Below are positions 26,972 to 34,869 of a stretch of DNA of 64,000 nt, piece by piece. How positions within the stretch are numbered: position 1 is the first letter of the stretch; each line of letters opens with the position of its first letter. The stretch is from assembly GCA_964421085.1 (NCBI GenBank), contig CAYQVO010000006.1, positions 1 through 64,000 on the forward strand, given 5' to 3'. The position numbers were made by a program, and so were the translations under genes. Source of the DNA: CAYQVO01 sp964421085. Its GTDB lineage: Bacteria > Bdellovibrionota_C > UBA2361 > CAYQVO01. The notes under the pieces were generated by a model, which saw only the letters and a program-made list of their open reading frames with translations, did no database searches and was not told the origin of the DNA.

Positions 26972-27505
26972 CTAAAAATCTTCCGGGGAACCTTCGCCGC
27001 CATCTTTATCGTCGTCATCATCTGTGTCGCCGGCGGATTCTGTTTCACCGATCTCCTCTTCGCCGTCGGAATCGGAACCCTCATTTTCGAAACCGTCTGC
27101 GTCGCCATCATCGGCGGCGGCTTCTTTCTCGTGCTCCTCTTCTTCGCCGCCTTCATCGCCGTCACGGGCGAGTCTGCCTTCTTCTTCGAGAGTAGCAGCG
27201 CCTCCAAAGAGAAGGTCGGCAATGCTGATATCACTCGCCGCTGCCGCCGCTTCCCGCTCGGCCTGGAGCTTGGCTTCCTCGGCTTCCCTGGCCTCGGCTT
27301 CCGCAAGCTCTTCTTCGTTCATGAATCTCACTTTGCCGCTCGCAATCTCTCTGAGGGCCATGACCACGGACTTATTTCCTCTCGGGTCTTCAATAACAGC
27401 TCTTGATCCGTGCAGGAGCTGCTTGGTTCTTTTAGCGGCAAGCTGGACCAGAGCAAATCGGTTGTTCTCTTCACGGAGGCAGTCTTCTACGGTAATTCGC
27501 GCCAT
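26972..27505 (-). CDS. rpoZ: RNA polymerase omega subunit with long acidic C-terminal extension
   Basis: The first ~60 residues match omega: MARITVEDCLREENNRFALVQLAAKRTKQLL and GNKSVVMALREIASGKV. Omega is normally 70-90 residues; this protein has 177. From about residue 65 it becomes a Glu/Ala helix-like stretch, then an Asp/Glu/Gly tail with DTDDDDDKDGGEG near the end. No stop or frameshift interrupts the frame. It sits directly before rel, as in many bacteria (rpoZ-spoT). The tail may be disordered and could affect promoter or factor binding. Confidence 0.9.
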   Translation of the reverse strand: MARITVEDCLREENNRFALVQLAAKRTKQLLHGSRAVIEDPRGNKSVVMALREIASGKVRFMNEEELAEAEAREAEEAKLQAEREAAAAASDISIADLLFGGAATLEEEGRLARDGDEGGEEEEHEKEAAADDGDADGFENEGSDSDGEEEIGETESAGDTDDDDDKDGGEGSPEDF

Positions 27506-27816
27506 ATATCTTCCATCAGACGTACTTGTCCACGGCGCGCCAGGTTTCTAAAAGCGTCGCGGACACCGGCATTTTAAAATTCGCCAGTCATTTTGTAAAC
27601 TTAAATGCTAGCAGGAATTAATGGGTACGGCAATATACCGGGATTTTGGCTTTTGAAACTTCAAATAACGCCCCGCTCCCGAAGCGCTTTCCGAAAAAAA
27701 TAGCCACGTTTTCTCAAGAGCAGGCTGATCCTGGACGAATTCTTTTCTTGAGTCCGAAATGACTCGAACACAAGGAAGAAGAAGGATGGCTTTGAGGACT
27801 ATCATGGAGGAATGAA
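27506..27816. other. Intergenic region upstream of rpoZ
   Basis: About 310 bp between the divergent rpoZ and the small gene at 27817. No convincing gene or RNA motif is seen; it presumably holds both promoters. Confidence 0.4.
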
Positions 27817-28008
27817 ATGATTCTAGCACCTGCCCCGCTCCCAGTGACCCCCGAAATGGTGGGAGCATCAAAGGAAATCAAAGAAGCTTCAAAAGCGGAG
27901 GAAAAAGTAAGAGCTCACACAGCCGAACCTGAATTTCAGGCGCAGCCGCCGGCGCCCCGCCCTGCCCATCCCGACGAGGTGGGACGGATGGTGAACGTCG
28001 AGGCATAA
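27817..28008 (+). CDS. Small Pro/Ala/Glu-rich protein
   Basis: 63 codons behind a near-perfect GGAGGAATGAA ribosome site and followed by a strong terminator, so it is a complete small transcription unit. The sequence (MILAPAPLPVTPEMVG ... QAQPPAPRPAHPDEVGRMV) has no signal peptide or helix-forming core and is probably disordered. No family recognised. Confidence 0.6.
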   Translation: MILAPAPLPVTPEMVGASKEIKEASKAEEKVRAHTAEPEFQAQPPAPRPAHPDEVGRMVNVEA

Positions 28009-28044
28009 GAAAGATCTCTCTGACACACGCACACACACCTGCTG

Positions 28045-28080
28045 CCCTGAATTTCTCGAAAGAGAGATTCAGGGTATTTT
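28045..28080 (+). terminator. Rho-independent terminator
   Basis: A 13-bp stem (CCCTGAATTTCTC with GAGAGATTCAGGG, one G-T pair) closes a GAAA tetraloop and is followed by TATTTT. It ends the small gene at 27817 and lies before the convergent gene at 28103. Confidence 0.9.
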
Positions 28081-28102
28081 ATCAGGCGCGGCAAGGCCTC
28101 CA

Positions 28103-28429
28103 CTAACGGCCCCGGTGTTTCGCTCTTTCATCGACAATGACACCCGGGTTCCTCAGAGCATCTTCAATCAACTCTCTATCCTCAAAAGGCTGAGGGGCCC
28201 GGCTCACCGGAACCTCACCTGCGGTGCTCCACACCCGCATATCCCGGCCGTTGTCGTTGACACGTTCTCCCGGGAGAACCGGCGGAAGCCTCTTGTCAAA
28301 GGAGGCATCGGAAGCCTTGTTGACAGGAGCGTTCGCAAGAACAGACGGTTTAACGGCCGGCTGATTCTGCTGCGCACTGAGGACTGCGGGAACTGCCATG
28401 ATGATAAAGAGGGCTGACAGGTATTTCAT
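28103..28429 (-). CDS. Small secreted protein of unknown function
   Basis: 108 residues with a signal peptide (YLSALFIIMAVPAVLSA). The mature part is Pro/Val/Asp-rich (KRLPPVLPGERVNDNGRDMRVWS) without a recognised domain. There is no ribosome site before the ATG; instead a TATAAT box ends six bases upstream, implying a leaderless mRNA. Confidence 0.65.
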   Translation of the reverse strand: MKYLSALFIIMAVPAVLSAQQNQPAVKPSVLANAPVNKASDASFDKRLPPVLPGERVNDNGRDMRVWSTAGEVPVSRAPQPFEDRELIEDALRNPGVIVDERAKHRGR

Positions 28430-28435
28430 CTTTTT

Positions 28436-28464
28436 ATTATAACGGCTTGATTTTAATGTGTCGC
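28436..28464 (-). promoter_or_regulatory. Promoter giving a near-leaderless transcript
   Basis: On the minus strand GCGACA (28464-28459) and TATAAT (28441-28436) are 17 bp apart. Only six bases separate the -10 box from the ATG at 28429, placing the transcription start at or beside the start codon. Confidence 0.55.
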
Positions 28465-28539
28465 CCGGTAATATTTTCCTCCTCTCGCCCTCCCTAAACT
28501 ATTGTCTTTCCTGGACATGCCCGCCGATAATAGCCCGCA

Positions 28540-29205
28540 ATGAGCCCCAAACCATTGAAACTCACCGTACTCATCTCAGGCGCAGGCTCGAATCTCGCAA
28601 GCCTTATCAGGAATGCCCGCAACTATGAAATCTCTTCCGTCTTCTCCGATAATCCGGAGGCTGCGGGACTGAAGCATGCGGCAGAGGCGGGAATCACTCC
28701 ACGCCCCTTTGAGCGCGGCGACTATACGGACAAAGAATCCTTCCGTGATGCGATAATGCGTGGCGTCGAAAAAGAGAACGCCGATCTCATCGTGCTTGCG
28801 GGCTTCATGCGTGTAGTGCCTGAATGGTTCGTAAGAACGCACTTCGGAAAAATCATAAATATTCACCCTTCCCTCCTGCCGAAGTTTCCGGGACTTCACA
28901 CACACGAACGGGCCCTCGAAGCCGGCGAAAAATTTCACGGCTGCACTGTCCACTACGTCGATACGGACGTCGACACAGGACCAGTTATCGCGCAGGCGAA
29001 ACTGGAAGTCCTGCACGGCGAAACCGCAGAGTCGCTCGGAACAAGAATTAGAAGCACTCTCGAGCACCGGATATATCCCTGGGTCGTGAATCATATTGCT
29101 GCCGGAAATCTCGAACTGGACGGGAGGACGGTCATCGCAAAGGAGATTTGTTCACGAGAAGCTGAATCCATGGGCTTTTGCCTTCGGGGAGAGAACGCGT
29201 CATGA
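28540..29205 (+). CDS. purN: Phosphoribosylglycinamide formyltransferase
   Basis: 221 residues. Motifs: VLISGAGSNLASLI (phosphate loop), VLAGFMRV, and the folate/catalytic INIHPSLLPKFPGLHTHERALEAG with Asn, His and later Asp in HYVDTDVDTGPVIAQ. It transfers a formyl group from 10-formyl-THF in purine synthesis. No strong ribosome site precedes the ATG. Its stop overlaps the next gene's start (ATGA). Confidence 0.96.
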   Translation: MSPKPLKLTVLISGAGSNLASLIRNARNYEISSVFSDNPEAAGLKHAAEAGITPRPFERGDYTDKESFRDAIMRGVEKENADLIVLAGFMRVVPEWFVRTHFGKIINIHPSLLPKFPGLHTHERALEAGEKFHGCTVHYVDTDVDTGPVIAQAKLEVLHGETAESLGTRIRSTLEHRIYPWVVNHIAAGNLELDGRTVIAKEICSREAESMGFCLRGENAS

Positions 29206-29906
29206 AGATTCGGGGGATTACCTACGCAGGGCACGCTGCTGTTTTCATAAAGACAGACTCTTTCTCGATTGGTCTTGATCCCTGGATTAAGGGAAATCCT
29301 GCAATCCCTGAAACGTTCAACCTCCCGCTCGACCTGAGCGTGATAGTTCTCAGTCATGGCCATCCGGATCATGCAGGCGATGCTCCTCGACTGTGCAGAG
29401 AATACGACTGCAAACTTGCGGCAACGTACGAGCTTGCAATGATAATGGGCCGTGAGGGAGTTCCGGAAAAGAACTTGATCCCCATGAACAGAGGAGGAAC
29501 CGTAGATATCAAGGGAATCAAAGTCAGCCTGACGACTGCCTTCCACTCCAGTTCATATGAGACGAGAAACGGACCTGTTTACGCCGGCGAAGCGTGCGGT
29601 ATCGTGATCAGCGACGGGACGACTGCCATCTATCATGCCGGAGATACGAGCGCATTCACGGACATGAAGCTCATCGGCGAGCAGTACCGCCCTGCCTATG
29701 CGCTGCTCCCGATAGGTGATCATTTCACCATGGGACCTGATCAGGCCGCCGACGCCGCAAAGATGGTCGGATGCAGGGCCGCTATCCCGATCCACTACAA
29801 AACCTTCGAACAGTTGACAGGAACGCTCGATGAATTTAGAAAGGCTTGCACGAAGCGTTCGGTCGACGTTATTGAGATAAAGCCGGGCGAAAGCATTTCG
29901 GTGTAA
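29202..29906 (+). CDS. UPF0173 metal-dependent hydrolase (beta-lactamase fold)
   Basis: 234 residues from ATG 29202, overlapping the purN stop. The metallo-beta-lactamase signature is VLSHGHPDHAGDA; further ligands lie in GVKVSLTTAFHSS-like text, IYHAGDTSAF and IPIHYKTF near the end. This is the YtkL/UPF0173 family, whose substrate is unsettled. Translational coupling to purN is seen; no functional link is known. Confidence 0.9.
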   Translation: MKIRGITYAGHAAVFIKTDSFSIGLDPWIKGNPAIPETFNLPLDLSVIVLSHGHPDHAGDAPRLCREYDCKLAATYELAMIMGREGVPEKNLIPMNRGGTVDIKGIKVSLTTAFHSSSYETRNGPVYAGEACGIVISDGTTAIYHAGDTSAFTDMKLIGEQYRPAYALLPIGDHFTMGPDQAADAAKMVGCRAAIPIHYKTFEQLTGTLDEFRKACTKRSVDVIEIKPGESISV

Positions 29907-29917
29907 AAGAACCGTAA

Positions 29918-31117
29918 TTGAAACGTTCAAAAACTGTGAAAGGGCAAATACCCCGCATCACCCTTCTGGGATCAAACTCCGGCCGGAACCTCGGCGACGC
30001 CGCGATACTTGCAAGCGCTCTCTCCTCTCTATCGAAAGAACTGCCTGACGCCGAGTTTTATGTGCCGTCATCGAATCCTTCGTTCGTGGAAAAAAACTAC
30101 GGGGCAAAGTACAACATTCACGGCGTAAGCATAATGCCATGGACACTGAGCGTGCGTCTCATCGGGCTGACTACATTCCGGGCCATTGCAAAAAGCGATG
30201 CGGCTCTTATCTGCGACGGCATTATATTCGGAAGGAAGCTCTGGAATCCATTTTTCAACTGGCTGAACAATCTCATCTTCCTCGTGCCGTGGTGCAGACT
30301 CACGGGGTGCAGACTCGCGCTCTTCAGCTGCGGAATAGGGCCTTTCCACTCGAAACTGAGCGCCAGGATGGCGCGCTGCGTCATGAACAATTCCGACCTC
30401 GTTATTCTCCGGGAGCATGACAGTAAGAAACTGGCGGAAGATATAGGGGTGACAGTTCCGATAATCGTGACAGGGGACGCCGCGTTCATTAACGAAGTAT
30501 CACCGGATGAGGCCGCAGAGGAGATTCTTGAGAAAGAAGGTATTCGTTCGGACAAGCCCTTTCTCGGGATAAACGTCAACACTTATTTCGACGCCTGGCT
30601 TTCGAAATCCGAAAGAAACTGCAGCAGGAAGGATTTTCTGCGGATTATCGCCGATGGTGTCAAAGAAGCGTCCTCCCGACTTGGTTCTCCCTTTACCCCG
30701 CTTCTCTTCTCCACCCATCCAATGGACGAGTCGACAGTCGATGAACTCGCAGCTCTCCTCGATGCGCCGCCGGCCATAAAAAACAGCAGATATCTCAGTC
30801 ATGACATTCAGGCAGTGATGCGCAGATGCGAACTCTTCATGGGGATGCGGTTCCATTCTCTCGTTCTGTCTTCCGCGGTCGGCGCTCCCATCATCGGTCT
30901 CGTTTACATGCCGAAGGTCCGAGGCTACATGAAGCTTCTCGACTGTGAAGATCTGTGCATCGAGCTCGGGTCCGTGACGGAGGAGCGTATCGCGGAAACT
31001 GTCGAAAACGCGTGGGTGAACAGGCGGCAAATCCGGGAGAAACAGCAGAGGACCGTCGCGGAACTCAAAGAAGGAGCCCGCCGGGCGGCTCAGCTTGTGC
31101 GGGAAACGCTCTTCTGA
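29918..31117 (+). CDS. Polysaccharide pyruvyl transferase family protein
   Basis: About 399 residues; start is uncertain (TTG 29918, or GTG 29939). The N-terminal LLGSNSGRNLGDAAILASAL glycine-rich motif, the central FSCGIGPFHSKLS and VILREHDSKKLAEDIG, and the late CELFMGMRFHSLVLSSAVGAPIIGL are the hallmarks of WcaK/CsaB-type transferases with a GT-B-like fold. They add pyruvyl ketals to cell-surface glycans. The C-terminal 40 residues form a charged helix. Confidence 0.88.
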   Translation: MKRSKTVKGQIPRITLLGSNSGRNLGDAAILASALSSLSKELPDAEFYVPSSNPSFVEKNYGAKYNIHGVSIMPWTLSVRLIGLTTFRAIAKSDAALICDGIIFGRKLWNPFFNWLNNLIFLVPWCRLTGCRLALFSCGIGPFHSKLSARMARCVMNNSDLVILREHDSKKLAEDIGVTVPIIVTGDAAFINEVSPDEAAEEILEKEGIRSDKPFLGINVNTYFDAWLSKSERNCSRKDFLRIIADGVKEASSRLGSPFTPLLFSTHPMDESTVDELAALLDAPPAIKNSRYLSHDIQAVMRRCELFMGMRFHSLVLSSAVGAPIIGLVYMPKVRGYMKLLDCEDLCIELGSVTEERIAETVENAWVNRRQIREKQQRTVAELKEGARRAAQLVRETLF

Positions 31118-31121
31118 TGAA

Positions 31122-32036
31122 TCATGCAAACGCCGCGTTTATTGTCGTCTTATCGTAATGAAGTTCCGCCCTGACCCGCGGCTCGTCTGTTTCAACCTGG
31201 ATGGTGCTGTGATGAATGTGAAACCGCTCCGAAAGTGTCGACTTGATATCGGCCAGCACCGTCTGCGGTCTCATATACGACGAATCGACGGTGACATGAG
31301 CTGTGAGACTGAGGCGGCCCGTTCCAATGGCCCAGATGTGAAGATCGTGAACCTCACCTACTCCCGGAAGCGCGGCGATCGTTTCTCCAACTGCCCGTGA
31401 ATCGATCCCGTGAGGTGCTCCCTCGAGGAGGATATTTCCGCTCTCCCGCAGGATTTTCCAGATTCGGGGAAGCATCCACACGCCGATCAGAAGCGCAATA
31501 AGCGGGTCCACCCACCCCCATCCGAAAAGGAAGATTAGAGCGCCGCCCGCAATGATTCCAAGAGAACTCATGAAGTCCGCCCACACCTCCAGGTAAGCGG
31601 TCTTCAGATTGAGACTCCCGCCCGCTGCCGGTCCAAGTATTCTCATGCACAGAAAGTTCACGACGAGTCCGCACGAGGCTGCCGCGAGCATAAAAGGTGC
31701 GGCTACGTCTCTCGGCTCCCGGAACCTGTGTATCGCTTCAACGAAGATGAATCCCGCGACACCAAGGAGAACAAGAGCATTGATTCCCGCGGCAATCGGC
31801 TCGAAACGGAAGTAACCATATGTCCGGCGGCTGTCAGGAGCGCGCCGGCACATCTTCACTGCGAGCATGGCAATAAGAAGCGAGGTCGAGTCGGCAGCCA
31901 TGTGTACGGCGTCGGAAAGAAGCGAAAGACTTCCTGCGGCGAGACCAGCGGCGATTTCAAGACCGAAGAATCCGAATGTGAGAAAAAGTGCCTTTCTCAG
32001 CGCATTTTCATGGGTTTTCTGCTGTGTTTCAGCCAT
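31122..32036 (-). CDS. Cation diffusion facilitator (zinc/cobalt exporter)
   Basis: About 304 residues from ATG 32036, with a possible GTG at 32060. Six transmembrane segments; TM2 has SDAVHMAADSTS and TM5 VWADFMSSLGII, which supply the H/D metal site of ZitB/CzcD-type exporters. The C-terminal cytoplasmic domain has LPGVGEVHDLHIWAIGTGRLSLTAHV and ends with histidine-rich HIHHSTIQVE. It exports divalent metal ions in exchange for protons. Confidence 0.93.
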   Translation of the reverse strand: MAETQQKTHENALRKALFLTFGFFGLEIAAGLAAGSLSLLSDAVHMAADSTSLLIAMLAVKMCRRAPDSRRTYGYFRFEPIAAGINALVLLGVAGFIFVEAIHRFREPRDVAAPFMLAAASCGLVVNFLCMRILGPAAGGSLNLKTAYLEVWADFMSSLGIIAGGALIFLFGWGWVDPLIALLIGVWMLPRIWKILRESGNILLEGAPHGIDSRAVGETIAALPGVGEVHDLHIWAIGTGRLSLTAHVTVDSSYMRPQTVLADIKSTLSERFHIHHSTIQVETDEPRVRAELHYDKTTINAAFA

Positions 32037-32108
32037 GGGGAGTTCCCGATTGTTCAGCACTATGAAAGAAATGTTACTCTTCGGTCATGTGCCTGTGGAT
32101 GAGCGCGA

Positions 32109-32588
32109 TCACAGCCGCTGAAGGAGAACAACTGCGCTCGCAGCCACTCCCTCACTGCGCCCGATCGCGCCAAGTCTCTCCGTAGTGGTGGCTTTAATAC
32201 CGATGCGGTCGGTAGATATGGAAAGCACAGAGCTGATGCGCTCTTTCATCGCTGCTATGTGGGGATTGAGCTTCGGCACTTCGGCGAGTATTGTACAGTC
32301 AATATTTACGATGGACCATCCATCGGACTGCACGTGCTCCCATACCGTCGACAAAAAGAATGAGCTATCACGGCCGGCATGCGCAGGATCGGTGTTCGGG
32401 AAGAGCGCGCCGATGTCCGGTCTTCCTGTGGCGCCAAGCAGGGCATCCACAAGCGCATGAAGCAGAGCGTCGGCATCAGAATGACCTTTCAGTCCCGAAG
32501 CATGAGGGATTTCAACACCGCCAAGCACGCACCTTCTCCCCTCTTCAAAGGGATGAATATCAATACCGTGCCCGATTCGAAGTTCCAC
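32109..32588 (-). CDS. ispF: 2-C-methyl-D-erythritol 2,4-cyclodiphosphate synthase
   Basis: 160 residues from GTG 32588 with a GGGAG site. Metal and substrate motifs: RIGHGIDIHPF (Asp, His), GLKGHSDADALLHALVDALLGATG, and the C-terminal KATTTERLGAIGRSEGVAASAV. It catalyses the fifth MEP-pathway step. The start lies 29 bp inside the lytic transglycosylase gene. It shows that isoprenoids for the UbiA-type enzyme come from the MEP route. Confidence 0.95.
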   Translation of the reverse strand: MELRIGHGIDIHPFEEGRRCVLGGVEIPHASGLKGHSDADALLHALVDALLGATGRPDIGALFPNTDPAHAGRDSSFFLSTVWEHVQSDGWSIVNIDCTILAEVPKLNPHIAAMKERISSVLSISTDRIGIKATTTERLGAIGRSEGVAASAVVLLQRL

Positions 32589-33387
32589 TTGCAATTCTCC
32601 CGCCCGGCGATACGAACCCGTAACGCTCAAGGTCGTTCATGATAAAGCATAACGCAATGAAACGATAGACAAAGCGGGCGCTTTCACCGCGCAAAGCTCC
32701 CGTCCTGACAAGCTCGAAGAACGTCCCGGAGCCCGACTTTTTTATGGCCGCATCCACTCCCGAAGTCCCCCTGTTGTATGCTGCTACCGCGAGGTACCAG
32801 TCGTTGTATTTCGTGTAGAGTTCATAGAGGTGGCGGGCTGCTGCTATCGAGGAAAGAATCGGGTCTGTCCTCTGATCTTCGAACCACCCGATCTCGAGTC
32901 CATAAAGCCTGCCGGTATCCTTCATAAACTGCCACANNNNNNNNNNNCCTGCCCTGCTTTTCCTTTCAGGCTCGAATCCGCTTTCGATAAGGGCAAGATT
33001 AATCAGCGCCGGCGGAACTCCTTCATCGCGGAAGATTTCATTGAGCATTCGATCGTACTTTTTCCGGTTGTTCAGTCCTTCCTGAACTGTATACTGCTCG
33101 CGCTGGTAGTAATCGATCTGCTGTTCAATCTCGGGGGTCAGGACGAGCTCTATGTCGGGGAGTTTTCTCAGTGGTCCAGGACGGGGCACAAGCAGATCCG
33201 GGACACCCAGACTCCTCTGTGCTCCTGTCGCGGTTGTTTTATCCGAGGGTCCCGGTATTGAGCACCCTGCAAACAGAAGGGCCAGAAACAGGATGAGGAC
33301 GAATCGGCGGGGGAAATTCGGAGCACCCCTGAAGAATGCAGAATTGCAGATATATGAAGCACTTATGTCCTTTCCGCTCAAAATCAC
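32560..33387 (-). CDS. Lytic transglycosylase lipoprotein (MltD/SLT type), small gap inside
   Basis: Probably GTG 33387 or TTG 33381 start, both near GAGGTG. A lipobox (LALLFAGC) follows a long charged N-region. The SLT domain has the catalytic Glu in LINLALIESGFEPE, WQFMKDTGRLYGLEIG after an 11-N gap that covers the usual GAxGL, and AVAAYNRGTSGVD. It cleaves peptidoglycan to form anhydro-muramyl ends at the outer membrane. It diverges from the YkuD-like lipoprotein at 33469. Confidence 0.88.
   Translation of the reverse strand: MILSGKDISASYICNSAFFRGAPNFPRRFVLILFLALLFAGCSIPGPSDKTTATGAQRSLGVPDLLVPRPGPLRKLPDIELVLTPEIEQQIDYYQREQYTVQEGLNNRKKYDRMLNEIFRDEGVPPALINLALIESGFEPERKSRAXXXXXWQFMKDTGRLYGLEIGWFEDQRTDPILSSIAAARHLYELYTKYNDWYLAVAAYNRGTSGVDAAIKKSGSGTFFELVRTGALRGESARFVYRFIALCFIMNDLERYGFVSPGGRIASGTSNRARY
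32937..32947. other. Assembly gap inside lytic transglycosylase (11 N)
   Basis: The reading frame and conserved domain continue across it, so its size is close to true. Confidence 0.95.
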
Positions 33388-33468
33388 CTCTTGTCGAACA
33401 CGGAGGCACTGCTGTAATACATGAAAGCAGGATCTCCCCGCCTATCTCAAACGATTCGGAGCATCGCC

Positions 33469-34077
33469 ATGAGAACCAACAGAGTGACAAGTAACATCGT
33501 CAAGCTTTCTTTGCCAGCCGTATTTCTTTTCCTCGCGGGCTGCTCGTTATTCGGAAGTTCACCTTCGGAACAGAGCAGCGCTGCGGCATGGAAGAAAGAC
33601 GGCAGCATTGTGCTTTCGCGAGTCGCGCCCGTGCCTGTATTGACGGAGTCGAAGGGCGAACTCCTCGGCTTCCTGCCTCAGAAGAGCCGCACCGCGGATC
33701 ACTGGCTTGCGATAAACAAGAGCACCAGAACCATTGAGGTGATGAGCGGGGACCAGTCGCTGGTCTCTCTCAAGAGCGAGGGAGTTGAACGGCTTCAGCC
33801 TGGAAGATACCAGGTTATTCACAAGCAGAAAGATCCGTTGTGGTATGCTCCCAATTCGTATTTTACTTCGCGCCTTCTCGACGTGCCGGCTGAGGGAAGC
33901 AGAGAGCGATATCGCAAAGGCGCTCTCGGCGATTTCGTCGTGTACTTCAGTCCTGATCTTCCAATCCATTCAAGTCCCGTTCCGTCTGACGAAGTCGGAG
34001 GAGTGAGACTGGACGGCACTGATATGCCGAGGCTGTATTATTCGCTGGACATCGGGTCAGTGGTGGAGGTGAGGTAA
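33469..34077 (+). CDS. Lipoprotein with degenerate L,D-transpeptidase (YkuD) domain
   Basis: 202 residues from ATG 33469 (GGAG upstream), lipobox FLFLAGC. The body aligns by motif with YkuD: HWLAINKSTRTIEVMSGDQ (first strands), LQPGRYQVIHKQKDPLWYAP (like TPxGxYxV...KDP.W.P) and, where the catalytic SHGCIRL should be, EVGGVRLDGTDMPRLYYSLDIGSVVEV. Both His and Cys are absent while the following RL..xDM...L motif remains. It is therefore probably a binding or scaffold protein rather than an active transpeptidase. The divergent neighbour is a lytic transglycosylase. Confidence 0.65.
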   Translation: MRTNRVTSNIVKLSLPAVFLFLAGCSLFGSSPSEQSSAAAWKKDGSIVLSRVAPVPVLTESKGELLGFLPQKSRTADHWLAINKSTRTIEVMSGDQSLVSLKSEGVERLQPGRYQVIHKQKDPLWYAPNSYFTSRLLDVPAEGSRERYRKGALGDFVVYFSPDLPIHSSPVPSDEVGGVRLDGTDMPRLYYSLDIGSVVEVR

Positions 34078-34187
34078 AGTTTTCCTGTCAGTTCTCCTGT
34101 ACCGGGGGCCGCAAACCTTCAGAAGCCTTGTCGTTGCGGACCACAAAGTACTATGATGCCTCATTACAATTCAATCAGGGGTAGAAC

Positions 34188-34862
34188 ATGCCGCCGGTAA
34201 GGAAGAAGGCAGAAAAGATTATTAAACGCCGGGAGAAGCGGATTCTCGGAATATTCATCGATGGTGTGGGACTTGACAGAGCGACAAGGCGGCTTCAACG
34301 AAGAGTCAGTATGTCGGCCCTTGTGCAGGCCCTTTCAACCGGCGCCAGTGTTTCAGCATGCCGGTATTATACCGTCATCCCCCATGAAGACGATTCAAGA
34401 CAACTCGCGTTCCTCGACGCGGTATCGCATGCGGGCCTCACTGTGATTGTAAAGCGGCTTCCCCCGAAAGGCGTGACGCGACAGGTCACCACGGATGTGG
34501 AGATGTCCGCCGACATCATAGCCTTTTCGCATGGCTGCGAGACTTTTCCGGAAGAATATGTGTACCGTCCGGCTGAGCGTATCTCCGCCCCTCGGGTCAG
34601 GCCTCTCGTGTCATCTCAACGTCTTGCATCGTTATCAACAGAGCGGGAAAACGAAAATGCAATACAGGGCGGCGAAAAGATCAGAAGAATTGTCACCGTC
34701 GTATGTCCCGATCAGGAAATCGCGTACCCAATTTCGCTTGCAAATGGAATTGGAGTTGATACAGTTACTGCTGATTTCGCAAATCCGAAGGCGCGGAATC
34801 TCATGAAGTCGTCCGCTAAATGGATTGATCTTTCCACCTCGGAAAGTATCTGGAGGGATTGA
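34188..34862 (+). CDS. NYN/LabA-like (DUF88) PIN-fold protein
   Basis: 224 residues. The N-terminal strand ILGIFIDGVGLDRATRRL has the first acidic residue of NYN nucleases, followed by TTDVEMSADIIAFSHGCETF, the second acidic cluster. The third segment RRIVTVVCPDQEIAYPISLANGIGVDTVTADF replaces the usual SGDGDF with CPDQEI, so catalysis is uncertain. A polar insertion (about 130-165) separates the two halves. Family members are putative RNases. It ends a few bases before dnaB and may share its transcript. Confidence 0.6.
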   Translation: MPPVRKKAEKIIKRREKRILGIFIDGVGLDRATRRLQRRVSMSALVQALSTGASVSACRYYTVIPHEDDSRQLAFLDAVSHAGLTVIVKRLPPKGVTRQVTTDVEMSADIIAFSHGCETFPEEYVYRPAERISAPRVRPLVSSQRLASLSTERENENAIQGGEKIRRIVTVVCPDQEIAYPISLANGIGVDTVTADFANPKARNLMKSSAKWIDLSTSESIWRD

Positions 34863-34869
34863 CACAGAA

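Noticed and set aside
27024..27551. Ser-rich plus-strand frame over rpoZ
   Set aside because: Caused by the repetitive acidic codons of the rpoZ tail read backwards.
27608..27871. Minus-strand frame between rpoZ and the small gene
   Set aside because: Overlaps the clearly signalled small gene at 27817 and lacks a ribosome site.
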